A DNA stretch of 64,000 bases from Streptomyces sp. H39-S7 (GTDB lineage Bacteria; Actinomycetota; Actinomycetes; Streptomycetales; Streptomycetaceae): the NCBI RefSeq assembly GCF_027158205.1, contig NZ_JAPVLU010000016.1:62001-126000 (forward strand), written 5' to 3'. The notes under the pieces are model-generated. The model did no database searches and had not been told where the DNA came from. It saw only the letters and a list, made by a program, of their open reading frames with translations. Positions 45,924 to 55,266 of this stretch are shown one piece after another (position 1 is the first letter of the stretch; every line of letters starts with the position of its first letter). The translations under genes and the position numbers were made by a program.

Positions 45924-46901
45924 TCAGCCGACCATCTCCTCGGTGAGGTTCGCCTCGGTGCCGGGCATCCCCATGTCGGAGGCGCGCTTGTCGGCCATGG
46001 CCAGCAGCCGGCGGATACGGCCGGCGACCGCGTCCTTGGTCAGCGGCGGCTCGGCGAGCGAGCCCAGCTCCTCCAGCGACGCCTGCTTGTGCTCGATCCG
46101 CAGCCGGCCGGCCGCCGCGAGGTGCTCGGGCACCTCCTCGCCGAGGATCTCCAGGGCGCGCTGCACCCGGGCGCCGGCCGCGACGGCGGCCCGCGCGGAG
46201 CGGCGCAGGTTCGCGTCGTCGAAGTTCGCCAGCCGGTTCGCGGTGGCCCGGACCTCGCGCCGCATCCGGCGCTCCTCCCAGGCCAGGACGGAGTCGTGGG
46301 CGCCGAGCCGCGTCAGCAGCGCGCCGATCGCGTCGCCGTCCCGTACGACGACCCGGTCGACGTTGCGCACCTCGCGGGCCTTGGCCGGGATCTGCAGCCG
46401 GCGGGCCGCGCCGACCAGGGCCAGCGCCGCCTCGGGGCCGGGGCAGGTGACCTCCAGCGACGAGGAGCGGCCCGGCTCGGTGAGCGAGCCGTGGGCCAGG
46501 AAGGCGCCGCGCCAGGCAGCCTCCGCGTCACAGGTGGCACCGGAGACGACCTGCGGGGGCAGGCCCCGGATGGGGCGGCCGCGGCCGTCCACCAGACCGG
46601 TCTGCCGCGCCAGCTGGTCACCGCCGGCGACCACCCTGACCACGTACCGGCTGCCGCGGCGCAGCCCGCCGGGGGCCATCACCACCAGGTCGGAGGAGTG
46701 GCCGAAGATCTCCAGGATGTCCTTGCGCAGCCGCCGGGCCGCGATCCCCGTGTCCAGCTCCGCCTCGATCACGATGCGGCCGCTCACCAGGTGCAGACCG
46801 CCCGCGAACCGCAGGATCGACGAGACCTCCGCCTTCCGGCAGCAGGTCCGGGTGACGGGGAGCCGGGAAATCTCATCCTTCACCGCTGCCGTCATCGCCA
46901 T
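45924..46901 (-). CDS. whiA: Sporulation regulator WhiA (LAGLIDADG-like + HTH)
   Basis: 325 aa. [33 protein letters not shown] opens the homing-endonuclease-like domain, with [10 protein letters not shown] and [28 protein letters not shown] later. A C-terminal helix-turn-helix ends [26 protein letters not shown]. WhiA acts with WhiB to stop aerial growth and start septation in streptomycetes. Overlaps yvcK by 10 bp, so it is translationally linked. Confidence 0.97.
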   Translation of the reverse strand: MAMTAAVKDEISRLPVTRTCCRKAEVSSILRFAGGLHLVSGRIVIEAELDTGIAARRLRKDILEIFGHSSDLVVMAPGGLRRGSRYVVRVVAGGDQLARQTGLVDGRGRPIRGLPPQVVSGATCDAEAAWRGAFLAHGSLTEPGRSSSLEVTCPGPEAALALVGAARRLQIPAKAREVRNVDRVVVRDGDAIGALLTRLGAHDSVLAWEERRMRREVRATANRLANFDDANLRRSARAAVAAGARVQRALEILGEEVPEHLAAAGRLRIEHKQASLEELGSLAEPPLTKDAVAGRIRRLLAMADKRASDMGMPGTEANLTEEMVG

Positions 46902-47899
46902 GGGCCGATCCTTCCACGCATACGAAAAATCCGGTCATACGCGGTGGCCAACAGCTCCGGATCGTGTCGCGGCCCGTCAGGGGCCGCTATCCGCGCCAGC
47001 TCGACCGTGCCGCACAACCGTTCGGCAGCCTGGGCCAGGCTCTCGCGGTCGGGCACGGCGGCCTCGTCGGCCAACACCACGTCGATGGTGAGTTTAGGGG
47101 CGTGTCGGGCCAAAACCTCCAAGTGACGCTGCGGAGAAAAGCCGTCGGTCTCCCCCGGCTGGGGCGCGAGGTTCAGTGTGAGGACCTTGCGGGCGCGGGT
47201 GTTCACCAGTGCGTCGGCCAGTTCGGGGACCAGCAGATGGGGGATTACCGAGGAGAACCAGGAGCCCGGTCCGAGGACCACCCAGTCGGCGTCCAGGACC
47301 GCCTGGACGGCCTCGGGAACGGCCGGCGGATCGGCGGGCAGCAACCACACTTCCTGCACGTCACCGGGGGTGAGGGCGACCGTCGCCTGCCCCCGTACGG
47401 TGGTGGTCTCGTCGGGCGCGGCGGGGTCGTGCCCGCGGACGCTCGCATGGAGGTCCAGCGGTACCGCGGACATGGGCAGCACCCGGCCGTGCGCACCCAG
47501 CAGCCGGCCGACCCATTCGAGGGCCGCGACCTCGTCGTTGAGCTGCTCCCAGAGGGCGACAATCAGCAGATTGCCTACGGCGTGTCCGTGCAGATCACCC
47601 TTGCTGACGAAGCGGTGCTGGATCACCTTGGCCCACGTGCGCCCCCACTCGTCGTCCCCGCACAGGGCGGCCAGCGCCTTGCGCAGGTCGCCGGGGGGCA
47701 GGACGCCCATCTCCTCGCGCAGCCGGCCGCTGGACCCGCCGTCGTCGGCGACGGTGACGACGGCGGTCAGGTCGCCGGTGATCCGGCGCAGGGCGCTCAG
47801 CGACGCGGACAGGCCGTGACCGCCACCCAGGGCGACCACTTTCGGCGGTACTCCGGAGCGACGGCTCGTGCGACGCAGGCGCCGTGCCGTCCGGATCAC
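46892..47899 (-). CDS. yvcK: Gluconeogenesis factor YvcK/CofD-like family protein
   Basis: 335 aa. [20 protein letters not shown] (nucleotide-sugar site, GGGHG at 25-29), [34 protein letters not shown] and [15 protein letters not shown]. Homologues bind UDP-GlcNAc and affect central carbon and wall metabolism. GTG start overlaps the rapZ stop (GTGA). Confidence 0.93.
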   Translation of the reverse strand: MIRTARRLRRTSRRSGVPPKVVALGGGHGLSASLSALRRITGDLTAVVTVADDGGSSGRLREEMGVLPPGDLRKALAALCGDDEWGRTWAKVIQHRFVSKGDLHGHAVGNLLIVALWEQLNDEVAALEWVGRLLGAHGRVLPMSAVPLDLHASVRGHDPAAPDETTTVRGQATVALTPGDVQEVWLLPADPPAVPEAVQAVLDADWVVLGPGSWFSSVIPHLLVPELADALVNTRARKVLTLNLAPQPGETDGFSPQRHLEVLARHAPKLTIDVVLADEAAVPDRESLAQAAERLCGTVELARIAAPDGPRHDPELLATAYDRIFRMRGRIGPWR

Positions 47900-48819
47900 T
47901 CGCGCCCCATGTCCCGGTGGACGATGACGGTCTCCACCCCGTCCGAGGAGAGCCGCGCGGCGAGCCGCTCGGACATCGCGACGCTGCGGTGCTTGCCGCC
48001 GGTGCAGCCGACGGCGATGGTCACGTACCGCTTGCCCTCACGGCGGTAGCCGGCGGCGATGATGTGCAGCAGCTCCGCGTACCGGTCGAGGAACTCCTTG
48101 GCGCCGGGCTGGTTGAAGACGTACTGCGAGACCTCGTCGTTCAGACCGGTGAACGGGCGCAGCTCCGGCACCCAGTGCGGGTTGGGGATGAACCGGCAGT
48201 CGACCACGAGGTCGGCGTCGACCGGGAGCCCGTACTTGAAGCCGAAGGACATCACCGTCGCCCGCAGCTCGGGCTCCTCGTCGCCCGCGAACTGGGCGTC
48301 CATCTTGGCGCGCAGCTCGTGCACGTTCAGGCTGGAGGTGTCGATCACCAGGTCTGCCTCGCCGCGCAGCTCGCGCAGCAGGTCGCGCTCCTTCGCAATG
48401 CCGTCCACGATCCGGCCGTCGCCCTGCAGCGGGTGCGGGCGGCGGACGGACTCGAAGCGGCGCACCAGGAGGTCGTCGGAGGCTTCGAGGAACACCACGC
48501 GGCGCTTGACGCCCTTGGTGTCGAGGTCCGCGAACGACTCCCGCAGATTGTCGAAGAAGCGGCGCCCTCGGACGTCCACGACGACCGCGATCCGCGCCAC
48601 GTTGCCCTGCGAGCGCGCGCCGAGGTCCACCATGGTGGGGATCAGGGCGGGCGGCAGGTTGTCCACGACGAACCAGCCGAGGTCCTCGAGACACTTGGCC
48701 GCGGTGCTGCGGCCGGCTCCGGACATGCCGGAGATGATCACCAGTTCGGGGATGGCCTCGGCGGCCTCCCCCGTTCCACCGGTCGTCACAGCTGCTCCGT
48801 CTCCGTCGTTCTCTGTCAT
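47896..48819 (-). CDS. rapZ: RapZ-family P-loop protein
   Basis: 307 aa. The P-loop GMSGAGRST (31-39) has Arg where Lys is usual, a variant I associate with actinobacterial members. [44 protein letters not shown] and the C-terminal [22 protein letters not shown] identify the family. In E. coli RapZ controls the GlmS small RNA; in actinobacteria the target is not known, but linkage with yvcK and whiA is old and stable. 45 bp after uvrC. Confidence 0.94.
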   Translation of the reverse strand: MTENDGDGAAVTTGGTGEAAEAIPELVIISGMSGAGRSTAAKCLEDLGWFVVDNLPPALIPTMVDLGARSQGNVARIAVVVDVRGRRFFDNLRESFADLDTKGVKRRVVFLEASDDLLVRRFESVRRPHPLQGDGRIVDGIAKERDLLRELRGEADLVIDTSSLNVHELRAKMDAQFAGDEEPELRATVMSFGFKYGLPVDADLVVDCRFIPNPHWVPELRPFTGLNDEVSQYVFNQPGAKEFLDRYAELLHIIAAGYRREGKRYVTIAVGCTGGKHRSVAMSERLAARLSSDGVETVIVHRDMGRE

Positions 48820-48864
48820 CGCTGTCTCCCCCGTTCCACTGAGGCGGCCCCCGGGTGCGGCCGT

Positions 48865-50889
48865 CTACTCATCCTCAATGATCTCTCCCGTGGTGGTGTT
48901 CACCGCGGGAACGGCGGGCGCGGCTCCCTGCAGGGCCGCGGCGACGGTCTCGGCCGTGCGGCGGCCGATGCCCGGCACCTCGCAGATCTGCTCCACCGTG
49001 GCGGCCCGCAGCCGCTTGACGGAGCCGAAGTGCTTGAGCAGCGCCTGTCGGCGTGTCTCGCCGAGGCCCGGGACCGCGTCCAGGGCGCCCGCCTTCATCG
49101 ATTTCGATCGTTTGGTGCGCTGGTACGAGATCGCGAAACGGTGGGCCTCGTCCCGGATCCGCTGCAACAGGTACAGGCCCTCGCTCGTGCGGGGCAGGAT
49201 CACCGGATCGTCGTCGTCCGGCAGCCAGACCTCTTCCAGCCGCTTGGCGAGGCCGCAGACGGCCACGTCCTCGATGCCCAGCTCCCGCAGGGCCCGCTGG
49301 GCGGCCGCGACCTGCGGCTGCCCGCCGTCGACGACGACGAGCTGCGGCGGGTACGCGAACTTGCGCGGCCGGCCGGTCTCCGGATCGATGGGGCCGCCCG
49401 CGGCTTCCGGGGCCGCTTCGGCCGTCGCCGCACCGCCTTCGGCGGCGACCTCGCCGCCGGCCGCGCTCGCGTCCCACTCCCCCGTCCTCTGCTTCTCCGC
49501 CAGATAGCGGCGGAAGCGCCGGGAGATCACCTCGTGCATGGACCGGACGTCGTCCTGGCCCTCGAAGGACTTGATCTGGAAGCGGCGGTACTCGCTCTTG
49601 CGGGCGAGGCCGTCCTCGAAGACCACCATCGAGGCGACCACGTCGTCCCCCTGGAGGTGCGAGATGTCGAAGCACTCGATGCGCAGCGGAGCCGTCTCCA
49701 GCTCCAGCGCCACGGAGATCTCCTCCAGCGCCCGGGAGCGGGTGGTCAGGTCCGAGGCGCGCTTGGTCTTGTGCAGCGCGAGCGCCTGCTGCGCGTTGCG
49801 CTGCACGGTGACCATCAGGTCCTTCTTGTCGCCGCGCTGCGGGATCCGGAGGCTGACCTGCGAACCGCGCCGCTCGCCGAGCCACTGGGTGAGCGCCTCG
49901 GCGGTCTGCGGCATCGCCGGGACCAGGACCTCCTTGGGGACGCCCTCGCCCTTCTCCTCGCCGTAGAGCTGCTGCAGGGCGTGCTCGACGAGACCGGCGG
50001 TGTCGACCGCCTCGACCTTGTCCGTGACCCAGCCGCGCTGCCCCCGCACCCGCCCGGCGCGGACGTGGAAGATCTGGACGGCCGCCTCCAGCTCGTCCTC
50101 GGCGACCGCGATCAGGTCGGCGTCGGTGGCGTCGGTGAACACCACCGCGTTCTTCTCCAGGGCGCGCTTGAGCGCTTCTATGTCGTCACGCAGCCGGGCG
50201 GCCTTCTCATACTCCATCTCCGAGGCGGCCTCGCGCATCTGCTGCTCCAGCCGGCGCAGGTACGTGCCGGTGCGCCCCGCCATGAAGTCGCAGAACTCCT
50301 CGGCCAGTTCGCGGTGCTCGTCGGGGGTCACCCGGCCGACGCAGGGGGCGGCGCACTTGCCGATGTAGCCGAGCAGGCAGGGCCGGCCGATCTGCGCGGA
50401 CCGCTTGAACACCCCCGCGGAGCAGGTCCGCACGGGGAAGACCCGCAGCATCAGGTCGACGGTCTCGCGGATCGCCCAGGCGTGGGCGTACGGCCCGAAG
50501 TACCGCACGCCCTTCTTCTTGGGCCCGCGCATGACCTGCACCCGGGGGAACTCCTCACCCATGGTGACGGCCAGCGACGGGTAGCTCTTGTCGTCCCGGT
50601 ACTTGACGTTGAACCGGGGGTCGAACTCCTTGATCCAGGAGTACTCCAGCTGCAGCGCCTCGACCTCGGTGCCGACCACGGTCCACTCGACGGACGCGGC
50701 GGTCGTCACCATGGTGCGGGTGCGCTGGTGCAGGTTGGCGATGTCCTGGAAGTACGAGGAGAGCCGCGGGCGCAGGCTCTTCGCCTTGCCGACGTAGATC
50801 ACCCGGCCGTGCTCGTCCCGGAACTTGTAGACCCCCGGCGAGTCGGGGATCTGACCCGGCTTCGGTCTGTAACTGGAGGGGTCTGCCAT
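48865..50889 (-). CDS. uvrC: Excinuclease ABC subunit C
   Basis: 674 aa. N-terminal GIY-YIG nuclease ([27 protein letters not shown]), a Cys cluster ([28 protein letters not shown]), a UVR motif ([17 protein letters not shown]), a C-terminal RNase H-like nuclease ([24 protein letters not shown]) and tandem HhH ([30 protein letters not shown]). An Ala/Glu/Gly low-complexity insert lies before [12 protein letters not shown]. First gene of the uvrC-rapZ-yvcK-whiA operon. Confidence 0.96.
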   Translation of the reverse strand: MADPSSYRPKPGQIPDSPGVYKFRDEHGRVIYVGKAKSLRPRLSSYFQDIANLHQRTRTMVTTAASVEWTVVGTEVEALQLEYSWIKEFDPRFNVKYRDDKSYPSLAVTMGEEFPRVQVMRGPKKKGVRYFGPYAHAWAIRETVDLMLRVFPVRTCSAGVFKRSAQIGRPCLLGYIGKCAAPCVGRVTPDEHRELAEEFCDFMAGRTGTYLRRLEQQMREAASEMEYEKAARLRDDIEALKRALEKNAVVFTDATDADLIAVAEDELEAAVQIFHVRAGRVRGQRGWVTDKVEAVDTAGLVEHALQQLYGEEKGEGVPKEVLVPAMPQTAEALTQWLGERRGSQVSLRIPQRGDKKDLMVTVQRNAQQALALHKTKRASDLTTRSRALEEISVALELETAPLRIECFDISHLQGDDVVASMVVFEDGLARKSEYRRFQIKSFEGQDDVRSMHEVISRRFRRYLAEKQRTGEWDASAAGGEVAAEGGAATAEAAPEAAGGPIDPETGRPRKFAYPPQLVVVDGGQPQVAAAQRALRELGIEDVAVCGLAKRLEEVWLPDDDDPVILPRTSEGLYLLQRIRDEAHRFAISYQRTKRSKSMKAGALDAVPGLGETRRQALLKHFGSVKRLRAATVEQICEVPGIGRRTAETVAAALQGAAPAVPAVNTTTGEIIEDE

Positions 50890-50963
50890 GCCACCACCCT
50901 ACTGGCGGGCAGTGACATTCCCGGTCCCGGCACGGGTCACGCGCGGGGACCGGGAATGACGGT

Positions 50964-51764
50964 TCAGCTACGCCGCGCGGTGCGGCGGCGTACGCCGAAG
51001 GCGAGGGCGGTGATCAGTGCGAGACCGGCGCCGACCGCGCCGAGCGGGGCGCCCTTCCCGAGGGAGCCGCCGGGAGCCTGCGCGGCCTCCGGGGCGGCCG
51101 CGGTGTCGTAGCCGCCGCCCAGGCCGGCCCGGTCGTACGCCGAGCCCGGCAGCTTGTCGCCGTACCGGCGGTGGACCGACTGCTGGTAGCCGGCCAGCGT
51201 GGCGCCGCCCGCGCCCACGGCCTTGACCGCGTCCGGGTCGAGCGGCAGGACCCGGCCGTCGCGCACCACGTACCAGGCGTCGATCTGCGGCTCGCGGAAG
51301 ACCGTCGAACCGGCCCGCGCAGCGCCCTTGGCGACGTAGTCGGTCTCGTCGCTGCCGGTGGCGATGTTGACCACCTTCCAGCCGGCGCCGCTGCGCACCG
51401 TCCACACGGAGGCGGTGTGCCCGTCCGCGGAGACGGCCTTGGTGGCGGCGAAGTCCGGGAGCGCGACGGCCGCGCCGCGGTCACCGGCGACGACGGCGGG
51501 GTTGAGGGTGTTGACGGTGACGGTCGCGCCTTCGAGACGCGGTGCGGCGGCCTTCAGGGCGGTGCCGCCGTCACGGGCGAAGAAGCGGGAGAGCGTGTCG
51601 AGGGTGGCGGGCGCCGCGGCGGCCTCGCGGGCCGCCGCGGGAGCCGCGGAGGTGGCTGGTGCATCGTCGGCGTGGGCCGCGGGGACCGCGCCCAGGGTGA
51701 GCGCGCCGGACGCCAGGACGGCGGCGGTGCCTGCCGCGAGCTTGTGTGCCGTGCTCGTCTTCAT
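50964..51764 (-). CDS. Secreted protein with C-terminal membrane anchor, unknown function
   Basis: 266 aa. Signal peptide about 1-32 (KLAAGTAAVLASGALTLGAVPAAHA). A globular domain follows (SVWTVRSGAGWKVVNIATG; STVFREPQIDAWYVVRDGRVLPLDPDAV; QSVHRRYGDKLPGSAYD). It ends with a hydrophobic segment and basic end (GAVGAGLALITALAFGVRRRTARRS), so it is anchored with the domain outside. No sortase motif is seen. It starts 7 bp after the papain-like protease gene and behind GTGAGG, so the pair is an operon. It may be the substrate, anchor or inhibitor of that protease. Confidence 0.8.
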   Translation of the reverse strand: MKTSTAHKLAAGTAAVLASGALTLGAVPAAHADDAPATSAAPAAAREAAAAPATLDTLSRFFARDGGTALKAAAPRLEGATVTVNTLNPAVVAGDRGAAVALPDFAATKAVSADGHTASVWTVRSGAGWKVVNIATGSDETDYVAKGAARAGSTVFREPQIDAWYVVRDGRVLPLDPDAVKAVGAGGATLAGYQQSVHRRYGDKLPGSAYDRAGLGGGYDTAAAPEAAQAPGGSLGKGAPLGAVGAGLALITALAFGVRRRTARRS

Positions 51765-51771
51765 CGGCGCC

Positions 51772-52428
51772 TCACGCTCCGATCCGGTAGAGCGAGTGGG
51801 TCCAGGAGAACGAGCTGTTGTTGACGTAGTAGGAGTAGTCCGCCCAGTTGTAGCGGTTGTTGGAGGGCCACGGGTCGCCCCAGTAGACGAAGTTGGTGGC
51901 GGTGTCGTATCCGTACAGCACGTGCATGTGCCCGCCGCCGGAGCTCCACGCGATGCGGGTCTCCACCGGCCGGTTGGCACTGATCTCGCTCTGCACGGTG
52001 GTGTAGCGCAGGTAGCCGCTGACGTAGCTGCCGGAGTTGATGCCGGCCCAGTCCAGCGCGTTCTGGACGTTGTCCAGCGACGCCTGCCAGTTGCCGCAGG
52101 TCGAGCCCTGGGTCCGGTTGAACGCCGCGTTGCAGAACTGGTTCTGCGAGTAGGAGCGGCCGAACCAGGTGGCGATGGTGTTGCCGCTCGCCGCCCAGCA
52201 CCAGTTGGTGTTCTGCTGCGCCTGCATGGTGATGTTCAGCGTCTTCGCGCCGGCCAGGCCGCTGGCCGCGCCCGGTGCGTCGGTGATCGCCACGGTGGAC
52301 GCGGAGCCGGCCGCGGCACCGGCCGTGGGGGTGCCGGTGAGGCCGAGGCCGAGGGTCGCCGCGAGTGCCAGAACGACCGCCGCGAGGCGCCCGCGACCGC
52401 GGGACCGTATGCGGAGGGGATGGAGCAT
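51772..52428 (-). CDS. Secreted papain-like cysteine protease
   Basis: 218 aa. Signal peptide about 1-39 (AAVVLALAATLGLGLTGTPTAGA). NTNWCWAASGNTIATWFG gives the catalytic Cys77, GGGHMHVLYGYDTATNFVYWGDPW the His167 (or His169) and Asp185. The pattern is that of C39-like/AvrRpt2-type papain-fold proteases. Two further Cys (99, 111) could form a disulfide. No pro-domain is obvious. The start has a strong site (GGGAGGAACGCC). Divergent from an HTH regulator across a region with GTGAAC repeats. Target unknown; the adjacent anchored protein is the first candidate. Confidence 0.85.
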   Translation of the reverse strand: MLHPLRIRSRGRGRLAAVVLALAATLGLGLTGTPTAGAAAGSASTVAITDAPGAASGLAGAKTLNITMQAQQNTNWCWAASGNTIATWFGRSYSQNQFCNAAFNRTQGSTCGNWQASLDNVQNALDWAGINSGSYVSGYLRYTTVQSEISANRPVETRIAWSSGGGHMHVLYGYDTATNFVYWGDPWPSNNRYNWADYSYYVNNSSFSWTHSLYRIGA

Positions 52429-52539
52429 GGCGTTCCTCCCTGTCGGGAAGTGGGGGGTGGAGGAGCGCGTCCGGACGCTGGATCAGAGCATCGGGGTGTT
52501 GTCGGGAACCGGTCAACGGGCTTGAATGTGCGGGCGAGC

Positions 52540-52573
52540 CAGGTGTGAACGCCCGCTGTACAGGTGTGAACGC
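52540..52573. repeat. Direct repeats CAGGTGTGAACGC, 21-bp period
   Basis: Copies at 52540-52552 and 52561-52573, two helical turns apart, between the protease gene and the HTH gene. Likely binding sites of the HTH protein. Confidence 0.6.
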
Positions 52574-52629
52574 ACGGCGCGGATCAGCAGGTCAGCAGCG
52601 TGTCGCGAGACGTACCGGCCACCACGTGG

Positions 52630-52641
52630 GTGAACGTTCAC
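52630..52641. promoter_or_regulatory. Palindrome GTGAACGTTCAC upstream of the HTH gene
   Basis: A perfect 12-bp palindrome that shares GTGAACG with the two direct repeats upstream. It lies 24 bp before the HTH gene start. Confidence 0.55.
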
Positions 52642-52665
52642 AGACCGCGCGGCCGGAGGAGCGCG

Positions 52666-53577
52666 ATGTCCCAGAGAACCGCATTGTCCGACGCGCTGCG
52701 CACCGGGCCCTTCCACCACGCGCTGCGGACGGCCGTCGCGGCCCGCGGGCTGGCCCTGGACCGGGTGCGGCACCGGCTCGCGCAGCGCGGCGTGCGGGTC
52801 TCCGTCGCCAGCCTCAGCTACTGGCAGAGCGGCATCCGCAGGCCCGAGCGGGCCGAATCGCTGCGCGCCGTCCGGGCGTTGGAGGACGTGCTGGATCTTC
52901 CCGCGCACTCCCTGAGCCGGCTGCTCGGACCGCGCACGGCGATCGACCGGCCGCCGGCCCGCTCGTACCAGTACCTGATGGAGCCCGCCGCGGCCCTGGC
53001 GGGCCTGCTCGCGGAGCTCGGCTCCCCGCCGGACGGCGGGCTGCACACCGTCGTGCACTACGAGCGGGTGCGGATCGGGGAGGCGCGGGAGCTGCTCGCG
53101 CACGACTCGCAGCATGTGGTCCGCGCACACCGCGACGGTGTGGACCGCTATGTGGCCATCCACCACGGCGACCCCGGGTGCGACGTCGAGCGGGTGCGGG
53201 TGCGGGCCGCCGACAACTGCCGGGTCGGACGGGTCCGGCGCGACCAGGCCTCCGGCGTGGTCGTCGCCGAGCTGCTCTTCGACGGCCGGCTGGGCGGCGG
53301 CGACACCGCCCTGCTCGGCTACGGTTTCGACGACGGCAGCGGCCCGCCGAGCGGCGAGTACGTCCGCGGCTTCCCCTTCGGGGGCGGCCAGTACGTCCTG
53401 CAGGCCGCCTTCGCCCCGGCCGCGCTGCCGGTCCGCTGCCGCCGGTTCGAGCAGCCGACGCAGGGCGCACCCCAGCAGGCGGTGGCCGAACTGGTGCTCA
53501 ACGGCCGGGGCACCGCCCACTTCGTCGAGGAGACGGTACGGCCGGGGCTGCTGGGCATCGCCTGGGACTGGTCCTGA
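52666..53577 (+). CDS. XRE-like helix-turn-helix regulator with unknown C-terminal domain
   Basis: 303 aa. Residues about 15-75 form a Cro/CI-like HTH (HHALRTAVAARGLALDRVRHRLAQRGVRVSVASLSYWQSGIRRPE). The C-terminal 210 residues are mostly beta (LHTVVHYERVRIGEARELLAHDSQHVVRAHRDGVDRYVAIHHGD; FGGGQYVLQAAFAP) and could sense a ligand; I do not recognise them. The start follows GGAGGAGCGCG. It is divergent from the protease operon and is the natural candidate regulator. Confidence 0.8.
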   Translation: MSQRTALSDALRTGPFHHALRTAVAARGLALDRVRHRLAQRGVRVSVASLSYWQSGIRRPERAESLRAVRALEDVLDLPAHSLSRLLGPRTAIDRPPARSYQYLMEPAAALAGLLAELGSPPDGGLHTVVHYERVRIGEARELLAHDSQHVVRAHRDGVDRYVAIHHGDPGCDVERVRVRAADNCRVGRVRRDQASGVVVAELLFDGRLGGGDTALLGYGFDDGSGPPSGEYVRGFPFGGGQYVLQAAFAPAALPVRCRRFEQPTQGAPQQAVAELVLNGRGTAHFVEETVRPGLLGIAWDWS

Positions 53578-53590
53578 CGGCCTCCGGCGG

Positions 53591-53628
53591 CCCGGGGCGG
53601 GGCCGTCCCTCGCCGGACGGCCCCCGGG
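53591..53628. terminator. Terminator between the HTH gene and the hydrolase gene
   Basis: Arms GGGGCCGTCC/GGACGGCCCC with flanking CCCGG/CCGGG, 14 bp after the HTH stop and 5 bp from the opposing stop. Confidence 0.7.
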
Positions 53629-53632
53629 TGGG

Positions 53633-54289
53633 TCACCAGCCGCGCTCGCGCCACTCGGCGAGGTGCGGGCGCTCGGCGCCCAGCGATGTGTCGTCGCCGT
53701 GGCCCGGGTAGACCCAGGTCTCGTCGGGAAGCGCGTCGAAGAGCTTGGCGGTCACGTCGTCCAGCAGCTGGTTGAAGGCCTTCGGGTCGTCGTGGGTGTT
53801 GCCGACACCGCCCGGGAAGAGGCAGTCGCCCGTCCACAGGTGCGGGTGGCCGTGCGGGTCGTCGTAGACGAGGGCGATGCTGCCCGGCGTGTGGCCGACC
53901 AGGTGCCGGGCGGTCAGCTCGACCCGCCCGACCCGGACGGTGTCGCCGTCCTCGACCAGCACGTCGGTGGGTACCGGGATGCCCTCCGCGTCATAGCGCC
54001 CGGCGTAGGTGCGCGCGCCGGTGGCGCCCTGGACCTCGCCGAGGGCGCCCCAGTGGTCGCCGTGCTGGTGGGTGGTGACGACGGAGGCGATGCCGTCGTC
54101 ACCGATCAGGCCGAGCAGCGTCGGGGGCTCGGCGGCCGCGTCGATCAGCAGCTGCTCGCCGGTGGCCCGGCAGCGCAGCAGGTACGCGTTGTTGTTCATC
54201 GGTCCGACCGCGACCTTGGTGATGATGAGGTCGGTGAGTTCGTGCACGTCCGGCGCGCCGCCGACCTTCACTTCTCCGTTATAGGACAT
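53633..54289 (-). CDS. Metallo-beta-lactamase-fold hydrolase (glyoxalase II-like)
   Basis: 218 aa. The binuclear zinc motif is TTHQHGDHW (His74, His76, Asp78, His79), with HTPGSIALVYDD, LWTGDCLFPGGVGNT and YPGHGDDTSLGAE completing the metal set. Close in layout to glyoxalase II and mycothiol-linked MBL hydrolases. The mycothiol-type isomerase next door supports a thiol-ester substrate. Start behind CTGGGCGGC; a longer frame lacks support. Confidence 0.85.
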   Translation of the reverse strand: MSYNGEVKVGGAPDVHELTDLIITKVAVGPMNNNAYLLRCRATGEQLLIDAAAEPPTLLGLIGDDGIASVVTTHQHGDHWGALGEVQGATGARTYAGRYDAEGIPVPTDVLVEDGDTVRVGRVELTARHLVGHTPGSIALVYDDPHGHPHLWTGDCLFPGGVGNTHDDPKAFNQLLDDVTAKLFDALPDETWVYPGHGDDTSLGAERPHLAEWRERGW

Positions 54290-54323
54290 GCCGCCCAGGT
54301 TAGGGCCTGTCCTCGCGGAGGTG

Positions 54324-55055
54324 TCAGATGAGCGGCGGGAGGGCGGGCAGCGCGTGGTCCGGTTCGGTGGCCAGTCCTTCGCCCGTGCCTCGGCCGCTGA
54401 CCCAGGCCAGCAGCGCGTTGCCGGTGCCGCTGACGGTGAGCTCCGGCTCGGTGGCCGCGCCCAGGTCCCAGGAGGCCCCGCTGCCGGTGTCGCGCACCCG
54501 GACGGCGGCGACACCCTCGTGGCCGGAGAGGCTGTCGAGCAGGACGTCGAGCTGCCGCCCGGTGAATTCGGCCGGAAGGTCGTCGAAGCCGCAGCCGATA
54601 CCGAGATCCACATGGTGGAAGTTGACCTCGGCCAGCCGCCGCCACGGGACCTCGGCGGCGGCGATCACCTTGCCGGACCGCATCCGGACCTGGGCGGCCC
54701 ATGCCTGCGGGGAGATCTCCCCCGCGGCCAGCGCGAAGCGCTCGGCGGAGCTCCGCAGATCGTCCAGGTGCTCGGCGAGCGGGCGGCCCGCGCCGTCGGC
54801 GATGTCCTTGTCGCGGACCTCGCTGCTGAGGTACATCGGGGTCTCCACGCCGGTGCGCGCCCAGGTGAGGAGGTTGACGAGCGAGTCGGCGTTGCGGGCG
54901 AGGTGGGCCAGGACATGGCCGCGGGTCCAGCCGGGCAGCAGCGAGGGCTCGGCGACGGCGGCGGCGGGGAGCGCCGCGACCGCCTCGATCAGCCGTTCGG
55001 TGGCCGCGGATACGGCGGCCGCATCGCGGGCGGGGTCGGGTCGTTGGACGGACAC
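54324..55055 (-). CDS. Mycothiol-dependent maleylpyruvate isomerase-like (DinB-fold) protein
   Basis: 243 aa. RLIEAVAALPAAAVAEPSLLPGWTRGHVLAHLARNADSLVNLL is the classic MDMPI N-terminal domain. The metal residues are His in RGHVLAHL and the His-x-x-Asp of NFHHVDLGIG. The actual reaction may differ from maleylpyruvate isomerisation, as many paralogues exist. GTG start four bases after GGAGG. It lies 34 bp upstream of the MBL hydrolase on the same strand. Confidence 0.82.
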   Translation of the reverse strand: MSVQRPDPARDAAAVSAATERLIEAVAALPAAAVAEPSLLPGWTRGHVLAHLARNADSLVNLLTWARTGVETPMYLSSEVRDKDIADGAGRPLAEHLDDLRSSAERFALAAGEISPQAWAAQVRMRSGKVIAAAEVPWRRLAEVNFHHVDLGIGCGFDDLPAEFTGRQLDVLLDSLSGHEGVAAVRVRDTGSGASWDLGAATEPELTVSGTGNALLAWVSGRGTGEGLATEPDHALPALPPLI

Positions 55056-55165
55056 AGGGCCTCCTGATCGACAACGCTGATCGACAAGTGCACGAACGAC
55101 GCTAACCCGATCACTCGGTCGGGTGAACATGGCACACGCGCTCCGTAAATCGAATGCGCGTGCTA

Positions 55166-55218
55166 TAGGCTCGGTGTGTCACAACAGGAAGAAATGTTGG
55201 CGGCATCCTGTTTAGGCT
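55166..55218 (+). promoter_or_regulatory. Two TAGGCT -10-like boxes upstream of uvrA
   Basis: TAGGCT occurs at 55166-55171 and 55213-55218, 96 and 49 bp before the uvrA start. Neither has a good -35. I saw no GAAC-N4-GTTC SOS box in the region. Confidence 0.35.
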
Positions 55219-55266
55219 GACTGGGGGTGCCGACTCTGTCCTTTTCTATGAAAGGTGCGCACTGGC

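Noticed and set aside
47884..51111. A 1075-codon rightward open frame opposite rapZ and uvrC
   Set aside because: Antisense shadow of two well-identified genes, with repetitive low-information composition.
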